A DNA stretch of 64,000 nt from Casuarius casuarius (Eukaryota; Chordata; Aves; Casuariiformes; Casuariidae). How positions within the stretch are numbered: position 1 is the first letter of the stretch; every line of letters begins with the position of its first letter. Of this stretch, positions 49,281 through 62,343 are shown piece after piece. A program made the translations under genes and the position numbers. Below the pieces are notes generated by a model. It was not told the DNA's origin. It saw only the letters and a list, made by a program, of their open reading frames with translations, and made no database searches. The DNA lies in contig PTFA01000085.1 of the NCBI GenBank assembly GCA_003342895.1, forward strand, positions 1,258,480 through 1,322,479, in the 5' to 3' direction.

Positions 49281-52200
49281 AAAACTTCTCATGAAAGCAT
49301 GAATTCAACAAATTCATTCGTACTATGTTGAAAAGAACACGTGTGAAAACCTCACTGCTTGCTGGCCCTTTAGAATTATGATCTAATAAATGAACTACCT
49401 TTGCAGAGTTTCTTGAAAATAGGTGTGCTCTTCAGTTGTTGGGTTTTTTTTTTTGGTTTTTGGGCTTTTTTTAACATTTTGGCAAGAAATTCAAATTCTT
49501 TGACCATACCATATTGCAATAAATGATAAAAAGCAAGACAGAAACACGGCATTTGCTAGATTCAGTAGCTTAGATTAACAGAAGAAATAACTTTTCATTA
49601 TACAGCAGAGAGCTAAACAGGTCACCACCACTTCTGTGGAAAAAGAAATCTAGCAGTATAAGCTTATACCTATTCTTCCACATGCTACATACATCCTCGA
49701 CTTCTGAAATTTCGTAAGTTCTGGGAACAGAAAAAACTGTCTCATTTAAGGCCATGTGAAATTAATGAAGGGAAAATAGAAAATTTGCTTTTTAATTTCT
49801 AACAGCATTTTCTTGATGGACTCTGCTGCATACATAATGAACAACAAAAGTCAGAGGCTTTCTGTTATGCAATGGGTGTTGAAGGTCTAAATGCTATACA
49901 AATTACAGAAAAAAGAAGTCTCATTGGCTTGTTCTAAAAATGAATTAGGCCATTAAGAGAGGAAACAATTTCAGCTGTTTAAATATTTCTCAGAGCAAAT
50001 GGGACCCTGGAGCTCAGCAGTACTGTAGTACTGTTTCTAGAAGTCTTATTTTCCTCTCTTTAAACATTCTGGACAATTGCTCTGAATATGATGCCAAAAT
50101 GTAAAACTGAAAAACACAAAGGATATTAGGATTGTCTGAATTACAGATGTCTCTAAAGACTAATGGTATAAAGATGTGAAACAGACTGACCTTAAATGTC
50201 CTTATTCTCAACCTGTTTAAAGGGCTTGTGTTAGTTTCCTGTATTTTACTTTTTTACTCAGGCTGATTGGAAGTGATGGTAACCTTTCACAGAAATCTTC
50301 TAAGAAATTATTAAAATCGCTTTGTGCATGGGGCCAATCGAATGTGTTACAAATAGGTAAGATTTCTAAAGTTTCTCCCAACTATTGTATATAATGTACA
50401 GCATTTGAGAGGAGAGGTGACCAACAGCTGCACACAAATTAATACCCCAGTGGAATATGATACCTTGTTGCAACATGTCAGTGTCTTCTCCCAGCCATTA
50501 AAATTTAAAGAACCATTCACTGGCAGCTGATAAAAAACAAAACAAAACAACAAAAAACCCCACCAACAACAGCAAACATTTTTGTTTTTTAAAAGGAAAG
50601 AGACAGTTTGCTTATGAATGCAGTGATGTGCACTGCTGGAAATTTATCACTTTTTTCCTCCAACTGGTACATGTTTTAAAGGTATCCCTGACTAGATGCT
50701 TCAAAATACCTTTCTGCCTAACAATGACACTATTCAAGGTCAGAAGGCCAAAAAAAAAAAAAAAAGAAAGAAAGAAACCAAAAAAACCCCACCCCACCCA
50801 AGCCTCTAGGAGGTAAGAATGGAAAGGAAGCAACACACTGCTGTAGCCTGAGTCACTTCAGTAAGACCTTTTTCTGTGATGAGAGAGTTCTTTCCCACTA
50901 AGCGTGCACTGAGCCTGGAACAACGAATGCAGGGCACGCACAGCTGAACGCACGGCACAGACACCTCCAGCTCAAGCTGAAAAAGGACAGCGTAAGATAT
51001 GACCCTCTCAAAAGCCGGTCTGAGTCATCTGGAACGTGTTGCATAGCTTAGGGACACCCTTTGGTTTCATTCACTCTTACTAACAATTATTCACAAGATG
51101 CCTTGCACTTTCCTCACCACTTCTTTCACATTAGTAAAACAGATGCAGCTGAAGAGTCAAATGCTTCTAACACTTCAGGAAAACTAAGTTTAAGCTCATG
51201 TCTCTTTGGGAAAAGATAGCAAAACTGACCAGTATCTTTTTGGATTTGGGCATCTCTCTCTGTGATTTTTCTTTTGTGTGTATATTTTGGGGAAAGGTAG
51301 GAGCAGAAGTAAGTGGTTTTGGCAGAAAATGCTTGATTTGCCTGGGTGTGAAATAGTTCACACAGTTCAAACTGTGACTTCATCCAAACTAAGGTTCATT
51401 ACTTCAACATAATCTACAGTCTAACATGCAGGTGAGGCTTGTCCAGCTCATGAAATTCAGATCTACTGGTTTATCCTAGTAGGATAATTAAACTCTACCT
51501 CGAGCAGCCAAAGAAACATTCACCACCACATGGATTAGTTCACTCAGCTACTTTGACAACAACCCAAACAAAGATGCCTCATCTCTAAGCAAGCAACAGG
51601 ATCTTCAGTTGCAACTGGCAACCTATTTGTTATCCCAGTCCCACATACAGGATTACAGTTCAGAAAGCAGATGCAGAACCACCTCCCACTTTTGGTAATA
51701 CTTGCAGACTTTGTAATACTAAAGTAGCAGAGCGACTTAGGGAATAGCAGACAAAATAACTCCATATTCCACATAGTTTCCACCTTTAACAGTAGAAGGA
51801 CAATATCAACCATAATACCTTCTAATGATGAGAGTGGAAAGCAGCATAATTCGTTTACCTTCACTTATGAAGCTATTTGAACATTTAGCTTTATGGCTCA
51901 TCTCTTAAGAGCCTAGGCTGCAGCCAGTGCACCATTAATACTCATTTTGGTTGGTGCAATGCTGCTTGGAATGTTTCCCTTTTTCTTAGAAAAGTCTAAG
52001 CTGTCAGAAGTCTACATTTTCTGCTCTTGATTTTTACTGTACAAAGCAAAAAAACATTTTAAGGCACCTGAGAAAAGGAAACAACCATACGCAAGTTGAA
52101 AACCATGACTAATGCATTGTAAGTTTCTGCAACTCCACCCTCCCTATCCAAAATAATCTAAGCAACCAGAAGCAAACAAACAAAACTTTACGTATAAAGA

Positions 52201-53331
52201 GGACACCTTCAGGTGGCAATTTCAATTAATGAAAAAATAAGAAATGCCGAAAATAAGTTCTTTGTCTAAACTTCATCTAGTTTTATATAAAATTTGGTTA
52301 GATTTTTACAGGCACGGCAAACAGCCAATCAGCACGCCCATCGTAAAGACTTCACTTTCAAGGAAATGATGACCAGAACTTCTGAATAGGGCAAAATCAT
52401 TCTTTGTTAGTTCTGAAGCTGTCTTAATTAAGAGTTGAAGAGTTTGAGTGAGATTTTAAAAACTAAATAAAGGAAAAAAAAAAGAGGAAAAAAAATCTGT
52501 TTTCAGTAGAGTAACTGAGGACACTGCTTATCTAATGGGAAATGCCAGGTGACTAATTACTGTCTATGACATATCAGCCTAAGCCACAAACTGAACATGG
52601 CAAAAGAGAATATTAGAACTTTACTATTATTCTATTTAGCTCTATTTCTTGACAAAACAAATGACTCAATTTTTAAAGGGAGAAATGTATAGCTAAAATA
52701 TAGTAATTAATTTCTTCTGTATTTTAATATAAAAAAGCTCAGTATATTAAACCTAGTTCCCATGAATTTTGCTTATCTGTTGATATAAAGCAGGAAACAA
52801 GTGTTTACCTAATTTTACCTCTCACATTCGATTTAGTTAGATTTTTAACTAGCATTATGAAAGTTGTCTTGTAACATGGTATCTCTCTTTCAGTGTCACA
52901 ATTTAGAAAATGCAAACGCATGAAATATAAAATCTAATAAAGAAAAAAATGCACCTAAGTCAATATTGACTATACCTACCTTGATAATACTTAAAGGAGA
53001 AATTCTTAATACTATTTTTGAAAGTAGATGTATTTGTAATGACAAATTCTTTGTTAATATGTCCATTTTTACAGCAATATGAAGCACCAACTGGAAATAC
53101 TTAGGCAGTGAGTAATACCAGCTACATGCCTGTGTTATACCCAATATGCAAACAATCTTAAAAATGAGAAAAAGGATTGGGTATTACAATTATACAATAG
53201 TTATGAAGTCTACATCCATTCCTCCTGCACAGTACTTCTATTTACATGGTTTATTCTGGAAAGCAGTTGTCATCTGTTAAGTATTTCCAGATAGTCTGCA
53301 GAAATGACAAGCAAAGCAAGCAAGGTGATAG
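49281..53331. other. Non-coding stretch
   Basis: Simple repeats at 49444-49454 (T11), 50532-50560 ((AAAAC)n-like) and 50750-50777 (A16 then (GAAA)3). The C-rich stretch at 50786-50801 reads GGGTGGGGTGGGG on the minus strand. No gene is recognised; the 106-codon minus frame at 51544-51864 has no domain. Confidence 0.65.
50750..50801. repeat. A16-(GAAA)3 tract followed by C-rich run
   Basis: Sixteen A, three GAAA units, then AAAAAAACCCCACCCCACCC. The minus strand carries GGGTGGGGTGGGG followed by a T-rich spacer, with three G tracts of three or more. Confidence 0.9.
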
Positions 53332-53505
53332 TTGTTAAACTTCCCATTTCCTCCTCCAAAGGACAGAGATGCTAAAACACGGTTAGGTCACTCATCTGAC
53401 TTCCTTTGCTACAGTCAAGTCTCTTCTTATATTTACTGTCAATGCTGTGATGGAGATCCTAACTGTATGTATAAATGCACCCAGAAGAAAGGCTGCTGCA
53501 GTTGA
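53332..53505 (+). CDS. Cysteine-rich open frame with internal acceptor, product unknown
   Basis: The frame is open for 57 codons and ends at TGA 53503-53505. Its last 31 residues hold eight cysteines, spaced C-9-C-1-C-C-5-C-3-C-5-C-C, including 'YCQCCDGDPNCMYKC' and ending 'KGCCS'. An acceptor-like 'gacttcctttgctacag' ends at 53414, so the cysteine-rich part could be a terminal exon. CxC plus CxxxC recalls the endothelin-like domain, but I found no mature endothelin exon in the window and the second half does not fit. There is no upstream ATG in frame. A dense cysteine pattern like this is rare by chance but not impossible. Confidence 0.15.
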   Translation: MLNFPFPPPKDRDAKTRLGHSSDFLCYSQVSSYIYCQCCDGDPNCMYKCTQKKGCCS

Positions 53506-56500
53506 GACAGTACAGTTTTGAATACAGTCTGTCTTCTCTTTGGGTTTGTGTGTGTATTACATATTTACACATCCTCTACACACACACTCTCCTATGCCTC
53601 ATTCTAGGTGTTCATGACACCAATTAATGGGCACTGAAAACTGCAGTCTTCCCGATGACTAAGTTCTGCTGTGCAGATCATTATCTTGTACCTAAAAATA
53701 CTAGTGGTTTCACACTCCATTTTCCTGCCTCTAGTTTTCCCCTCCCTTGGGGGCAATAAGATTTTTGTCATTCCCCCCTCCCCCCCCACACACACTTTTT
53801 AGAGATTCTCCAGCAAATATTATCTCTATGAACCATCCCAGTGATTTATGCTGTTACTTGAACTGTGGTCCTTGTAAGAAAAAATATCCCAAGCTGGAAT
53901 GATGTCAAAGGTTTAGTTAACTAATAAATGCTTCAGAAATTTACTTTGGATGTTGATGAACTTTGCATTAAATCGGAATATACATGGAGAGCTTTCCTGC
54001 TTAAGATAAAACACGCTCAGGACATTCTTCCCCTAGAGACTTGGGCACTGTAAACAAAAATCTTATTCTTCAGTTATAAAGTTATTTATAAGAAATACAT
54101 TCTGACATTAAGATTTTCCTGGTACTTCTCTGGAAAACTATTCCCTTCTTCGTTATATGAAGTCAGAAAAAGCCTGACAGCAATTTAATCAAAACATGCA
54201 AATGAGGTCAACTTTCTTGAAGGGTTGCAGGATTTCCCCAGAGAAATTTACAGAATGTCCTGGCGCAGAGGTATTTTCTTAAGTCACTAACTTTGTTTTC
54301 CATGGTTCTACACCATTTTATGAAGCCTCCTTGTCAGTTTGCACTCCCTTTTGGGCACAGATGCCCCAGTTGGGGAGACACTTCATTTTTAATTTAATTC
54401 TGAACACATGAAAGGATGATGAACTTCAGGAAGCAATGAAATTACAGCATCATACATTTAGTCTTACAAATTAATAATAATCTGACCAATTTATTCAATA
54501 CTCAAACTTAACTGTTTTTCTGCACTACTGATTACACTCTTTCCTTTATTGCAGTCCACGTAGAAACTGACTTCACATGCAGACTGAGTTAAGAATAAAA
54601 ATAAAGCCTCCCTTTTTTCTTGACTTCATTCCTCCTCTTAGCTTTTCATACCATCTCTTTCCAAGGCAATTGCTGAGACTGATGAGCTGAAGAAGCAGCT
54701 AAGATCCAAATGTGTGCAATGGGTGTTAAGGCATTTTTTTTTAGAAGCCAGATGAACTTGGCTGAGAATTAGAATGAGCATTCGGGAAACCCCGCCTAAC
54801 AACCGAAGGAGAGGATTCTATTAATACAAGTAAACACCGTCAGCATCCTGCCTTTGCAATACTTTATACCAGTGAAACATCAATGCGAAGGATGAAGAAT
54901 ACACTGGGTTCTCTTCAGCACTGAAAAAACACACGCTTCCGTGAGTTATGCAGAAAAGCCTGCATATAATGTCAAATCACCATATTTTGGTTTCCTACAG
55001 TTTGGCAAAACACATTAACATATTACAGTCTTCCTGTAGCTCACATTTATGCTAAACTACCTGATGAACTTCTAATTTTCTCTTATTACATACAGCTTCC
55101 TGCTTATCATGTCTCTTGTGAAACACGGTAATGAAGAACTCTGGCACCCAGCAACTTGTACAAAACCACACTACGCGTCTTTCTACAAATAGAACATATC
55201 GTACTTAGCAGTACCACCAAACTTCATCTCTCTGAGCAAGCAAAGCACTGAAGGGACTTCAGCATAAACAGAACAAAAATATGATCCCAAACGACTGATG
55301 CATGGCAGTAAGATTTTGAGAAAGGCATATAAGAGAGCAAAGTACCACAATTTCTACGCAGTAATGAGTGGCTAAACACTGGGACAAAACAGACAAATTG
55401 AGACGTACCCTTTTGGAAAAGAAAGGCTGGATGCTCACAGCTCAGGATACGAGACTGGCATCTAAAAGGCCCTAGTCCGGTGACCAGTGATTTACACAAA
55501 GTGCAACGGCGGCCCTGAGGCAGCCTGAGAGGGCTCTGATGCAGAACAGCTAGTCACCGCTGGTCCAGGAATTCCCCCAGCCATTACAAATCCAGTTCTA
55601 ACCTCTGATCTTATTGAAGCAGGGCTGGCCTTGAACTTGCATGGCTTTGGCAACCAGATAATGAACTCCTAAAAAAGAATCATCCTGCATCCAGATGAAA
55701 CTGAGAATTTTACAAGTTACTCACAGGCAAACAGCATCAGAACTATCCTCTCACACTAAAAGAGCTGGAGAGTTTCAGAAAGTGGGAAAACCATTCTCTT
55801 CCTGTGCTTAAAGACACTGCCCAAATCTGGCAAAACATCTAGAAAGGAAAAGCTATTCCTGCAGACTTAGGTGGATGGTTTTTTTCCCCCACACATACCT
55901 TTGCACACAATATTTCTACATTAACCAATTCCCAAAACATGCATCTCTCATACACCAAAGCAAAATTAAGGCAAAGCTCAGTTAAGTGTATGCACTGAAA
56001 AAAAGTTGCTGGTTACTCTACTGATATATCAATGAGCCTAAAATGTTAAACTTGAAACTTTCATGTACCACTATGGTTTAAAAAAATAGCTCTTAAAATT
56101 ATACCTATATAAAAACCATCTCAGTAAATACTACCTAATTAAGGCTTTTCTGTAATTATTTTTATTTTATCAGATATTCTCTTAACTGGATAATTGAAAT
56201 ATGAATAATCAGTGAGAAAACAGAATGGCACAGATCCTATTTGATTATCTTCAGAAAAAAACCCAACAAATAGTGATTTTAAGCATTTTTAAGGACTTCT
56301 GTTCACTAACCATAGCTCAGCAAATTAGTAATTATTTCCTACAGTAGCCTGTATACTATATTTACACATTTATTTTCTTACAACTTTGCATTGTTTACCT
56401 ATTCTTAAGGGTGTTCCCATAATTCTTGCACAAAGTATAAACCCCCGTCTCCCTCTTGATTCACATACAAATCTTAAGTAGTAGAATTTATCTCAGCAAA

Positions 56501-57235
56501 CCAATCTGAAGTGATCCTGATGCCTAAGCACTTACAAAGTAGAAGCAAAACATTCAAAATTGTGCAACTCAAATAGTGCCTGACAGGTAGAAATAACAGC
56601 AGAATACTGATCGTGACATCATGCCTACCTGGAGATTTGTTCAGTCCCCCCGCCCCACAACCTCTCAGGAGGAAACCTGGGAAAGGAATTCCCTCTGGAC
56701 TTATATTACGAAGCCGAGTAGTGCAAGCTGCCAGCTACAGTGGTGCAAATTACAGTCCAAATTAGTGGGGACACTGGTACATTAGCTCTAGCTATTCTGA
56801 TTTGGACACTGTTAGCATGCTGCTGTTCTAAACCCTGAACCAGCTCCGTGTTCCAGAGCAGTCTTTTTGCAGCATTATATTTAAAGGGGAAAAAGCAATT
56901 GGCTTCTATTTTTAGCAACTCTTGATACTAAACCTCATTTGATAAAAATGCCAAAGGGACAGTTAACAGAGAGTTTGATTTTTCAGTCTCCCTTACTCCT
57001 GCTCCCCATTGAGAAGGGTGTAATTTTTCCAAAACTGGCTGATACCTTCCTGTCTTGGAGATAACAACTTTTAACGACACGCTATCATCTTTTCTGCACG
57101 TTACGCTGTGAGCACAGGCATTCTCTTCAGTCATATGCGAGTCATTTAACCCTTGCAATGCTTTTGGATCCACAGATCAAACAGCATTCATTGTAGATTA
57201 ATTTATTACAACCAGCAATTCTCTTCTGAGGCTTT
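53506..57235. other. Non-coding stretch
   Basis: Contains a C-rich/(AC)n tract at 53773-53795. No recognisable genes; the minus-strand frames at 55224-55499 and 56706-57173 lack domains. Confidence 0.65.
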
Positions 57236-57396
57236 ACTACATCATCCTCCTCACTTTACAATGGAAAAACTGAGGCATCAAGTGATTAAGTGACTCCCCA
57301 ATGCCAGACAACACGCCGGTGGCTAAGCAAGTACCAACACCCATGAATCTGGAAGTACGGGCTCTCACACATCGTTCCACTCTCTCAAACAACGCC
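57236..57396 (-). repeat. MIR-type SINE, near full length
   Basis: In reverse orientation the segment tracks MIR well. It reads 'ctcactttacaatggaaaaactgaggca', then 'aagtgattaagtgact', 'ccaatgccagacaac', 'ggtggctaagc', 'acacccatgaatctgg' and 'gggctctcacac..ccact'. These match, in order and spacing, 'CATTTTACAGATGAGGAAACTGAGGC', 'GGTTAAGTGACTTGCC', 'AAGGTCACACAGC', 'AGTGGCAGAGC', 'GAACCCAGGTCTG' and 'GCCCGTGCTCTTAACCACT'. The box B region is mutated, so it should be transcriptionally dead. It is the clearest repeat in the window. Confidence 0.85.
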
Positions 57397-60300
57397 AGTC
57401 TCTGGCCTCAAAAAAACAGAATAACTTAATGCATCTCCATGGAGTCTGATTTACATCATATAAGTACAATCAGAATCAGACACAAAATATTTAGTTAGAT
57501 TTTGGATATGGATTTTCAGCCCACAGCGATTTGGTGCAACTGAGTCATTCATTCATCACAAGAAAGAATACTGACTTGTTAGTAATAATACAGTTTAGAG
57601 GTAGTTGGGATGACAGCCAGGAGTTGGGGGGGGGTGGCGAGAGGGAGGGGTTGTTTGATTCCTATATAACTCTGCTTTTTCACTTGAGTCATGCTGGTGT
57701 GCATAAAAACAGAACCAAGGCCAAGCTGAAAAACCCAAAGGCAAGGGGCTCATTACTACAAGATGTGGGCTCCCCGGCTTCATCCAGTAAAGCATTTATG
57801 CAAAACATTTATGAACAGCCCCACTTGGTGCTTATTGCTTTTAGGGTACTTTTCTCTACCTTAAGAGCACTCTGACAATCCTCAATTTATAATATAAAAC
57901 CACAAATAGGCTAAAAACAACAAAAAAAATTGTGCAGAGGCTACAACGGCAGTGGCCTTTCTACATCTCCAGATGCAGACTAATAAATCTCTGCCAGCTA
58001 AAGTAAATAGCCACAAAAGCAAAATACGTTCGATGCTGAGTATGTTGAATTATGAATTTCAATTATGATAAAAAAATTAAGCTCAATCAATTATCCCACT
58101 AGAAGAATAACTTTTCTGAGTGTCAAACTGCATTAAGATTAAACAATAATTTTAAGAAGCCTAGTTAAAGAAACAGTTACCAAAAAAACCCATATAGGTC
58201 AAATTTAGCAAACTGTCATAGTTTGAAAAGTCTGAAATGTATCTTTGAGTTAATGGAAGAGGTTTCAATTTATTCTACTACCTTGAGAATGATGCCTAGG
58301 ATGTCAAACACACAGAGCTGAATCCTGCAGTTACTATTTAATTAATAAATTACTAAGTAGATTAAGAGCCAAAACATGTAAAAAGAACAAGGGATGGAAA
58401 AAGAGTAGAAGTAGCCTCACTCATCCTCAATATGTGCTAGAGAAGATACCCAAGTAGTGTGGCTGGAAGTATATTCCCTAGGGCTGGTTCTCACAGGAGA
58501 TAGGACACTAGATTCCTTTAGAATTTCATGGACTTCTCAGCAGCCAAATGAACAAACAGGTCAAAGAATTCCTTGTTCACTTCCACAATCTAGTCATCCC
58601 TCTGGAACCAGTTACACATTTTCATTAGAAACTCTGAGTAAGCAACAAAACTTCTCCAAAGATTTAGAAAAATTGTCCCAGACATAGGCATCAAGCTAAC
58701 CATGAGGACATAAAGTGAGCATATTTTATTCTTGCTAGATGGCAGAGTTGCCACTGCAACACGTTCTCCCTGTCAGCAGCCCGCAGTCCTGGCAGGGTTA
58801 ACCATGCCAGACTCCCTCTTCAGAGCGAGCTACTGCGCATTATCAAGACAGACATTTTAGAAGGCATTTCTACTGTATTGAACTAAAAACAGAGGCTGTC
58901 TTTCCGCTTTTCAAACACTTTTTCAAATGTATAACATATTGTTCCATTTTTAAATGATTACTTGCTTTCAACTGATTAATATTTGTATCCATAGTGCCAG
59001 GTAGTGAACAAACATAAAACAAAAAATGCAATTCATCACCTAAGAAGAAACTGTAAAATAAGAGATCACATATGTCAGAACACAATCCAATCTGTATAAT
59101 AATTAAACAGAATTCTTAAGGGGGGAGGGAGAGGAGTTGTTTTTGACTTTGTATGATACCATAAAGATATTTATCTTCGGACTTAGAAAATGTATTGAAA
59201 TAAATGCAATGCAAACACACCAACAAAAAACCCCCCCAAAACCACAACCCACCCAACCAGAACTTGCAATACTGCCAAAAATTCAAAGAAAGACAGAGAA
59301 GGATTAACACCCTAAAATAATAGGAAACAGGCTTACCAAAAGTGGAGTGATTCTTTACTGATCTTACTCTTTGCAGATAGTGAAGGAAAAATTTGCTAAT
59401 TTGTCTTTCTCTATGGCACTGCAAAGCCCATTGAAGCTTTGACAGAGTTTACTCATTTCTCCACCTCACACAGGTATCTGAGTTTGCTTCCTAGTGCTGT
59501 ATAACTGTACCATAGTGCTGAAGAAGCCTAACAACCCAATGTTGGTGGTTTTGTGTTTGAAAAGCAGTCCAGAATCACAAGCCAAAAATTATGAAGAAGA
59601 AAAATGAGAGAGAAGAAGAAATGAAACTTACCCTCTCAAGTATACGTATATAATGAGAAATAGCCAGCAGGTTTTATAAGTTTGCTTCTGCCTTAAACAC
59701 AAAGGGACCTTAAGAACTGCTGGTAGTTTAAAGAACACCAGGAGAGAGATAGGCAAAAGGCATTTATGCTTCCTCTCTGGCAAGGAAACAGAGAGGAAAC
59801 CTCATCAATTCCCGTCCTACCTGCAGATATTTGCTGCCAAGACAGGAGGCGGAAGGGCGGCACTGTTAGTTTCAGTAGGGAAAAACAGAGATGGGTTAGG
59901 ACTGCTAGTGAAATTTTAATGCTATGTTAGCACATTGTAAATTTCTTATTCATATATCATTACAGAAGAAGATCTGAAAATGTAAATCTGAAGCTTTAAA
60001 ATCCAGCATACATTTAGAAATCATAAATTTTTTAAACACAGGGGTGAGTAAGATGTAGTCTTTCCTATTCCCCTTAGAAAGTCTTCAGCAAGCATACAAC
60101 CGAGTCATCAAAACTTTCCATGGGACCAAAGGCTAACAGAAACAGGCGCTTGGGACTACGCTCCATACAACATGGCCTTTCAGCATTTGAGCTCTGTCTT
60201 AATTCAGATTCCTTGTTTGTCATCCTAACCATTAAAAGTATTTCTAACCACACTTGTGCAAGTACTTAATTAGTATTTTGGGTCCCTCAATTCATCCTCA

Positions 60301-61337
60301 GTCCACAGATCCTAGTCACAGATCCTACTGCTTTGTAGAACTGGCATCTTTGAAATGAAATGCTGTCAACTTTCTTTTTTCACCATGACAGAGTGAAAAA
60401 CCTGCTCTGGTAAAATAAGGATTGACCAAAAGACTTAATTCAGCTCTGTAATCAAATTTTACGAAAGACTTTCGAGATTCAAATAGGATTCTTACTCATT
60501 TTCAGACATATGCCTGCTTTCTGATTTGTTTAGAACTGGCAAGAAATACTGCAGAAGACAAATTACTTCCATTGCAATTGTGTGATCACTTGCCAATCGG
60601 AACATGTGAGAATTCTTGCATCTTCTGGTTTTTACATAGCAGAAGAAAAAACAGAAGAGCACAACCGAGTTCTTTATAACAGTTTTTAAACTAGAAACAC
60701 AACCACTGCTAAGATGTCAACACTGTATTACCCCAAAGTCAACTCTAAAAGTAGAATTAAATAAGACTAATGGCACCAAAATTTTAGCTCAGGATTCTCA
60801 TTAATATTTTTTCCTGTTTTCTTGTTCTGGGTTTACTGTGTTTTGCTAGTATGTGCATCTGTCCAAGAAATAGAGTAAATTTCATAGCTTATTCAACATT
60901 TTTAATGAGTATAAAAAAAACAAAAAAAAATCAAGTACCACATCTGTACCTCAAAAAAGAATGGGAAGCTTTCACTAACTTTTGAATTACTGTTATTACA
61001 AAATTTGAGGTCACCTGATATGAATATGCTAATACAACTTACATCCTTAAAGATTTTTTCACCATAAGTGCATAAATTAGCTGTTATTCAATACACATTT
61101 TAACAACTTTAAAATAGCCAATGAATTAGGGCAATCCAGATGCGGTAGGTATTTTTCATGCATGATTTGGCATGCAGAACATATAACATCAAAACAACGT
61201 TCATAAAGCTATCACCATCTGATAAGTACTAGCTGTCATGAAGACAAGAGCTTCAAGTCTCAGAGCAATTATTGTAAAAAAGTGGTCCCCCTGTATAAGG
61301 ATTTATGACAAAGATCTTTCTCACACAACTCCCTCAT
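57397..61337. other. Non-coding stretch
   Basis: Holds a G9 run at 57626-57634 and the A/C-rich tract at 59221-59259. Plus-strand frame 57531-57875 (114 codons) and minus frame 59116-59424 (102 codons) are crossed by these low-complexity tracts and look accidental. Confidence 0.65.
59221..59259 (-). other. A/C-rich tract, G-rich on the minus strand
   Basis: The minus strand reads GGTTGGGTGGGTTGTGG followed by TTTTGGGGGGG. Two GGG runs, a GG and a G7 run could form a G-quadruplex with one longer loop. Confidence 0.4.
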
Positions 61338-61372
61338 TCTTCTTCTTCTCTCTCTCCCCCTCCCCCCCCCCC
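61338..61372. repeat. Polypyrimidine tract ending in C11
   Basis: (TTC)n and (TC)n units pass into CCCCC-T-CCCCCCCCCCC. The tract is a near-pure homopyrimidine/homopurine block, a sequence class able to form triplex (H-DNA) structures. Confidence 0.9.
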
Positions 61373-61853
61373 ATTCAAGCAACCTTCTAATTTTAATTAA
61401 GAGAGCAAGACTTTTCTGGTTTTTGCATGGGATGGGCAGAGGCAGGTCATCTATTCCTACATCATCCTGAGGCTTCCTAAATAATTTCTGAGCCACGCCT
61501 TCCCTCAGACTGGGGCAATAATATTGTCTTTTCCAAGCTGTCTAGCAGGTTCAGATGGAAATTTCTATAAAACAGAAGCTCTCTTGCATGTATGTTTCTA
61601 GTGCTCACCACACTAAAACCTTAATCTTGACATATAAATAACAAAGGCAGGATAGGTTAGATGGAAGTAAAATTACTCTACAACTCAAAAGCAAACACTT
61701 TTGTGAAATAATATATGTTTTGAGGAAGTTTTTAAGGCACAGTTAATAATCCAACTCCTGTTGACTGCCATTAAGATGTCCATACCCCCCAAAGCGATTG
61801 TGAGGAAGAAGGTGCGAAATGTGAGTGACTGCATCCTGTGACACCGAACTGTT

Positions 61854-61865
61854 GGGGGGGGGGGG
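61854..61865. repeat. G12 homopolymer
   Basis: Twelve consecutive G bases, about 480 bases from the C11 run. The two are complementary and could in principle pair in single-stranded DNA or RNA. Confidence 0.95.
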
Positions 61866-61894
61866 AGAGCAAAGGTGGAGTGTATTTGGAAAGC

Positions 61895-62060
61895 TCGAGG
61901 GCTTAAATCTTACTTTACTGCTGACTTCTTTGTGTGGGAGGAGGCAAGTTGCTAATTGAGACTGTTACATTTTCTTCAAATGTTAAATTATTACCTCGCA
62001 AAACCTCTTGGTGGTGTTGTGAGGATTAACATAGGGCCTAACAGTACTCTGAAAATGAAC
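61895..62060 (+). repeat. MIR-type SINE remnant
   Basis: The forward sequence 'ttactgctgacttctttgtgtgggaggaggcaagttgct', then 'cattttcttcaaatgtt', then 'attattacctcgca', then 'tgttgtgaggattaacata', then 'actctgaaa' follows the MIR core and 3' part: 'GCTGACTTGCTGTGTGACCTTGGGCAAGTTGCT', 'TTTCTTCATCTGT', 'TAATACCTACCTCA', 'TGTTGTGAGGATTAAATGA', 'CACTTTGAA'. Order and spacing are conserved. The 5' boundary near the G12 run is uncertain. Confidence 0.75.
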
Positions 62061-62274
62061 AAACAGACTTCGCTGTTATCTGCAGGGATACAGCTTCAGT
62101 GACTTTTAAGCAGGGCTAGCTCGATGGGGCTATCAGAAGGCTTTTGCAAACTGTAACAACTACACCTGTGAGGATTATCTGCATCTGGGAAGAAACAGTA
62201 GCATTTCAGATTCCACACAAGCTTTCTGAATGTTCTGAGCTTGTTGTGCATTCTGCCACCATTTAATCTGCATA

Positions 62275-62337
62275 TAGACAACACTATAGGCAAAGTGAGG
62301 GGTTTAGACAACACTATAGGCAAAGTGAGGGGTTTAG
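62275..62337. repeat. Perfect 30-bp tandem duplication
   Basis: Two identical 30-base units (62275-62304 and 62305-62334) are followed by three bases of a third. Perfect identity indicates a recent event, possibly polymorphic. Confidence 0.97.
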
Positions 62338-62343
62338 GTTTAC

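Noticed and set aside
49132..49317. Minus-strand frame with alternating Cys-Val
   Set aside because: It is a translation of the (AC)n microsatellite.
53437..53499. Endothelin identity for the cysteine-rich frame
   Set aside because: CxC and CxxxC spacing is similar, but the region between is one residue short, the tail has an extra CC, and I found no mature-peptide exon in the window.
54415..54486. C/D-box snoRNA-like pattern (ATGATGA ... CTGA, about 66 nt apart)
   Set aside because: The flanking terminal stem is only about two base pairs and no convincing C'/D' boxes are visible.
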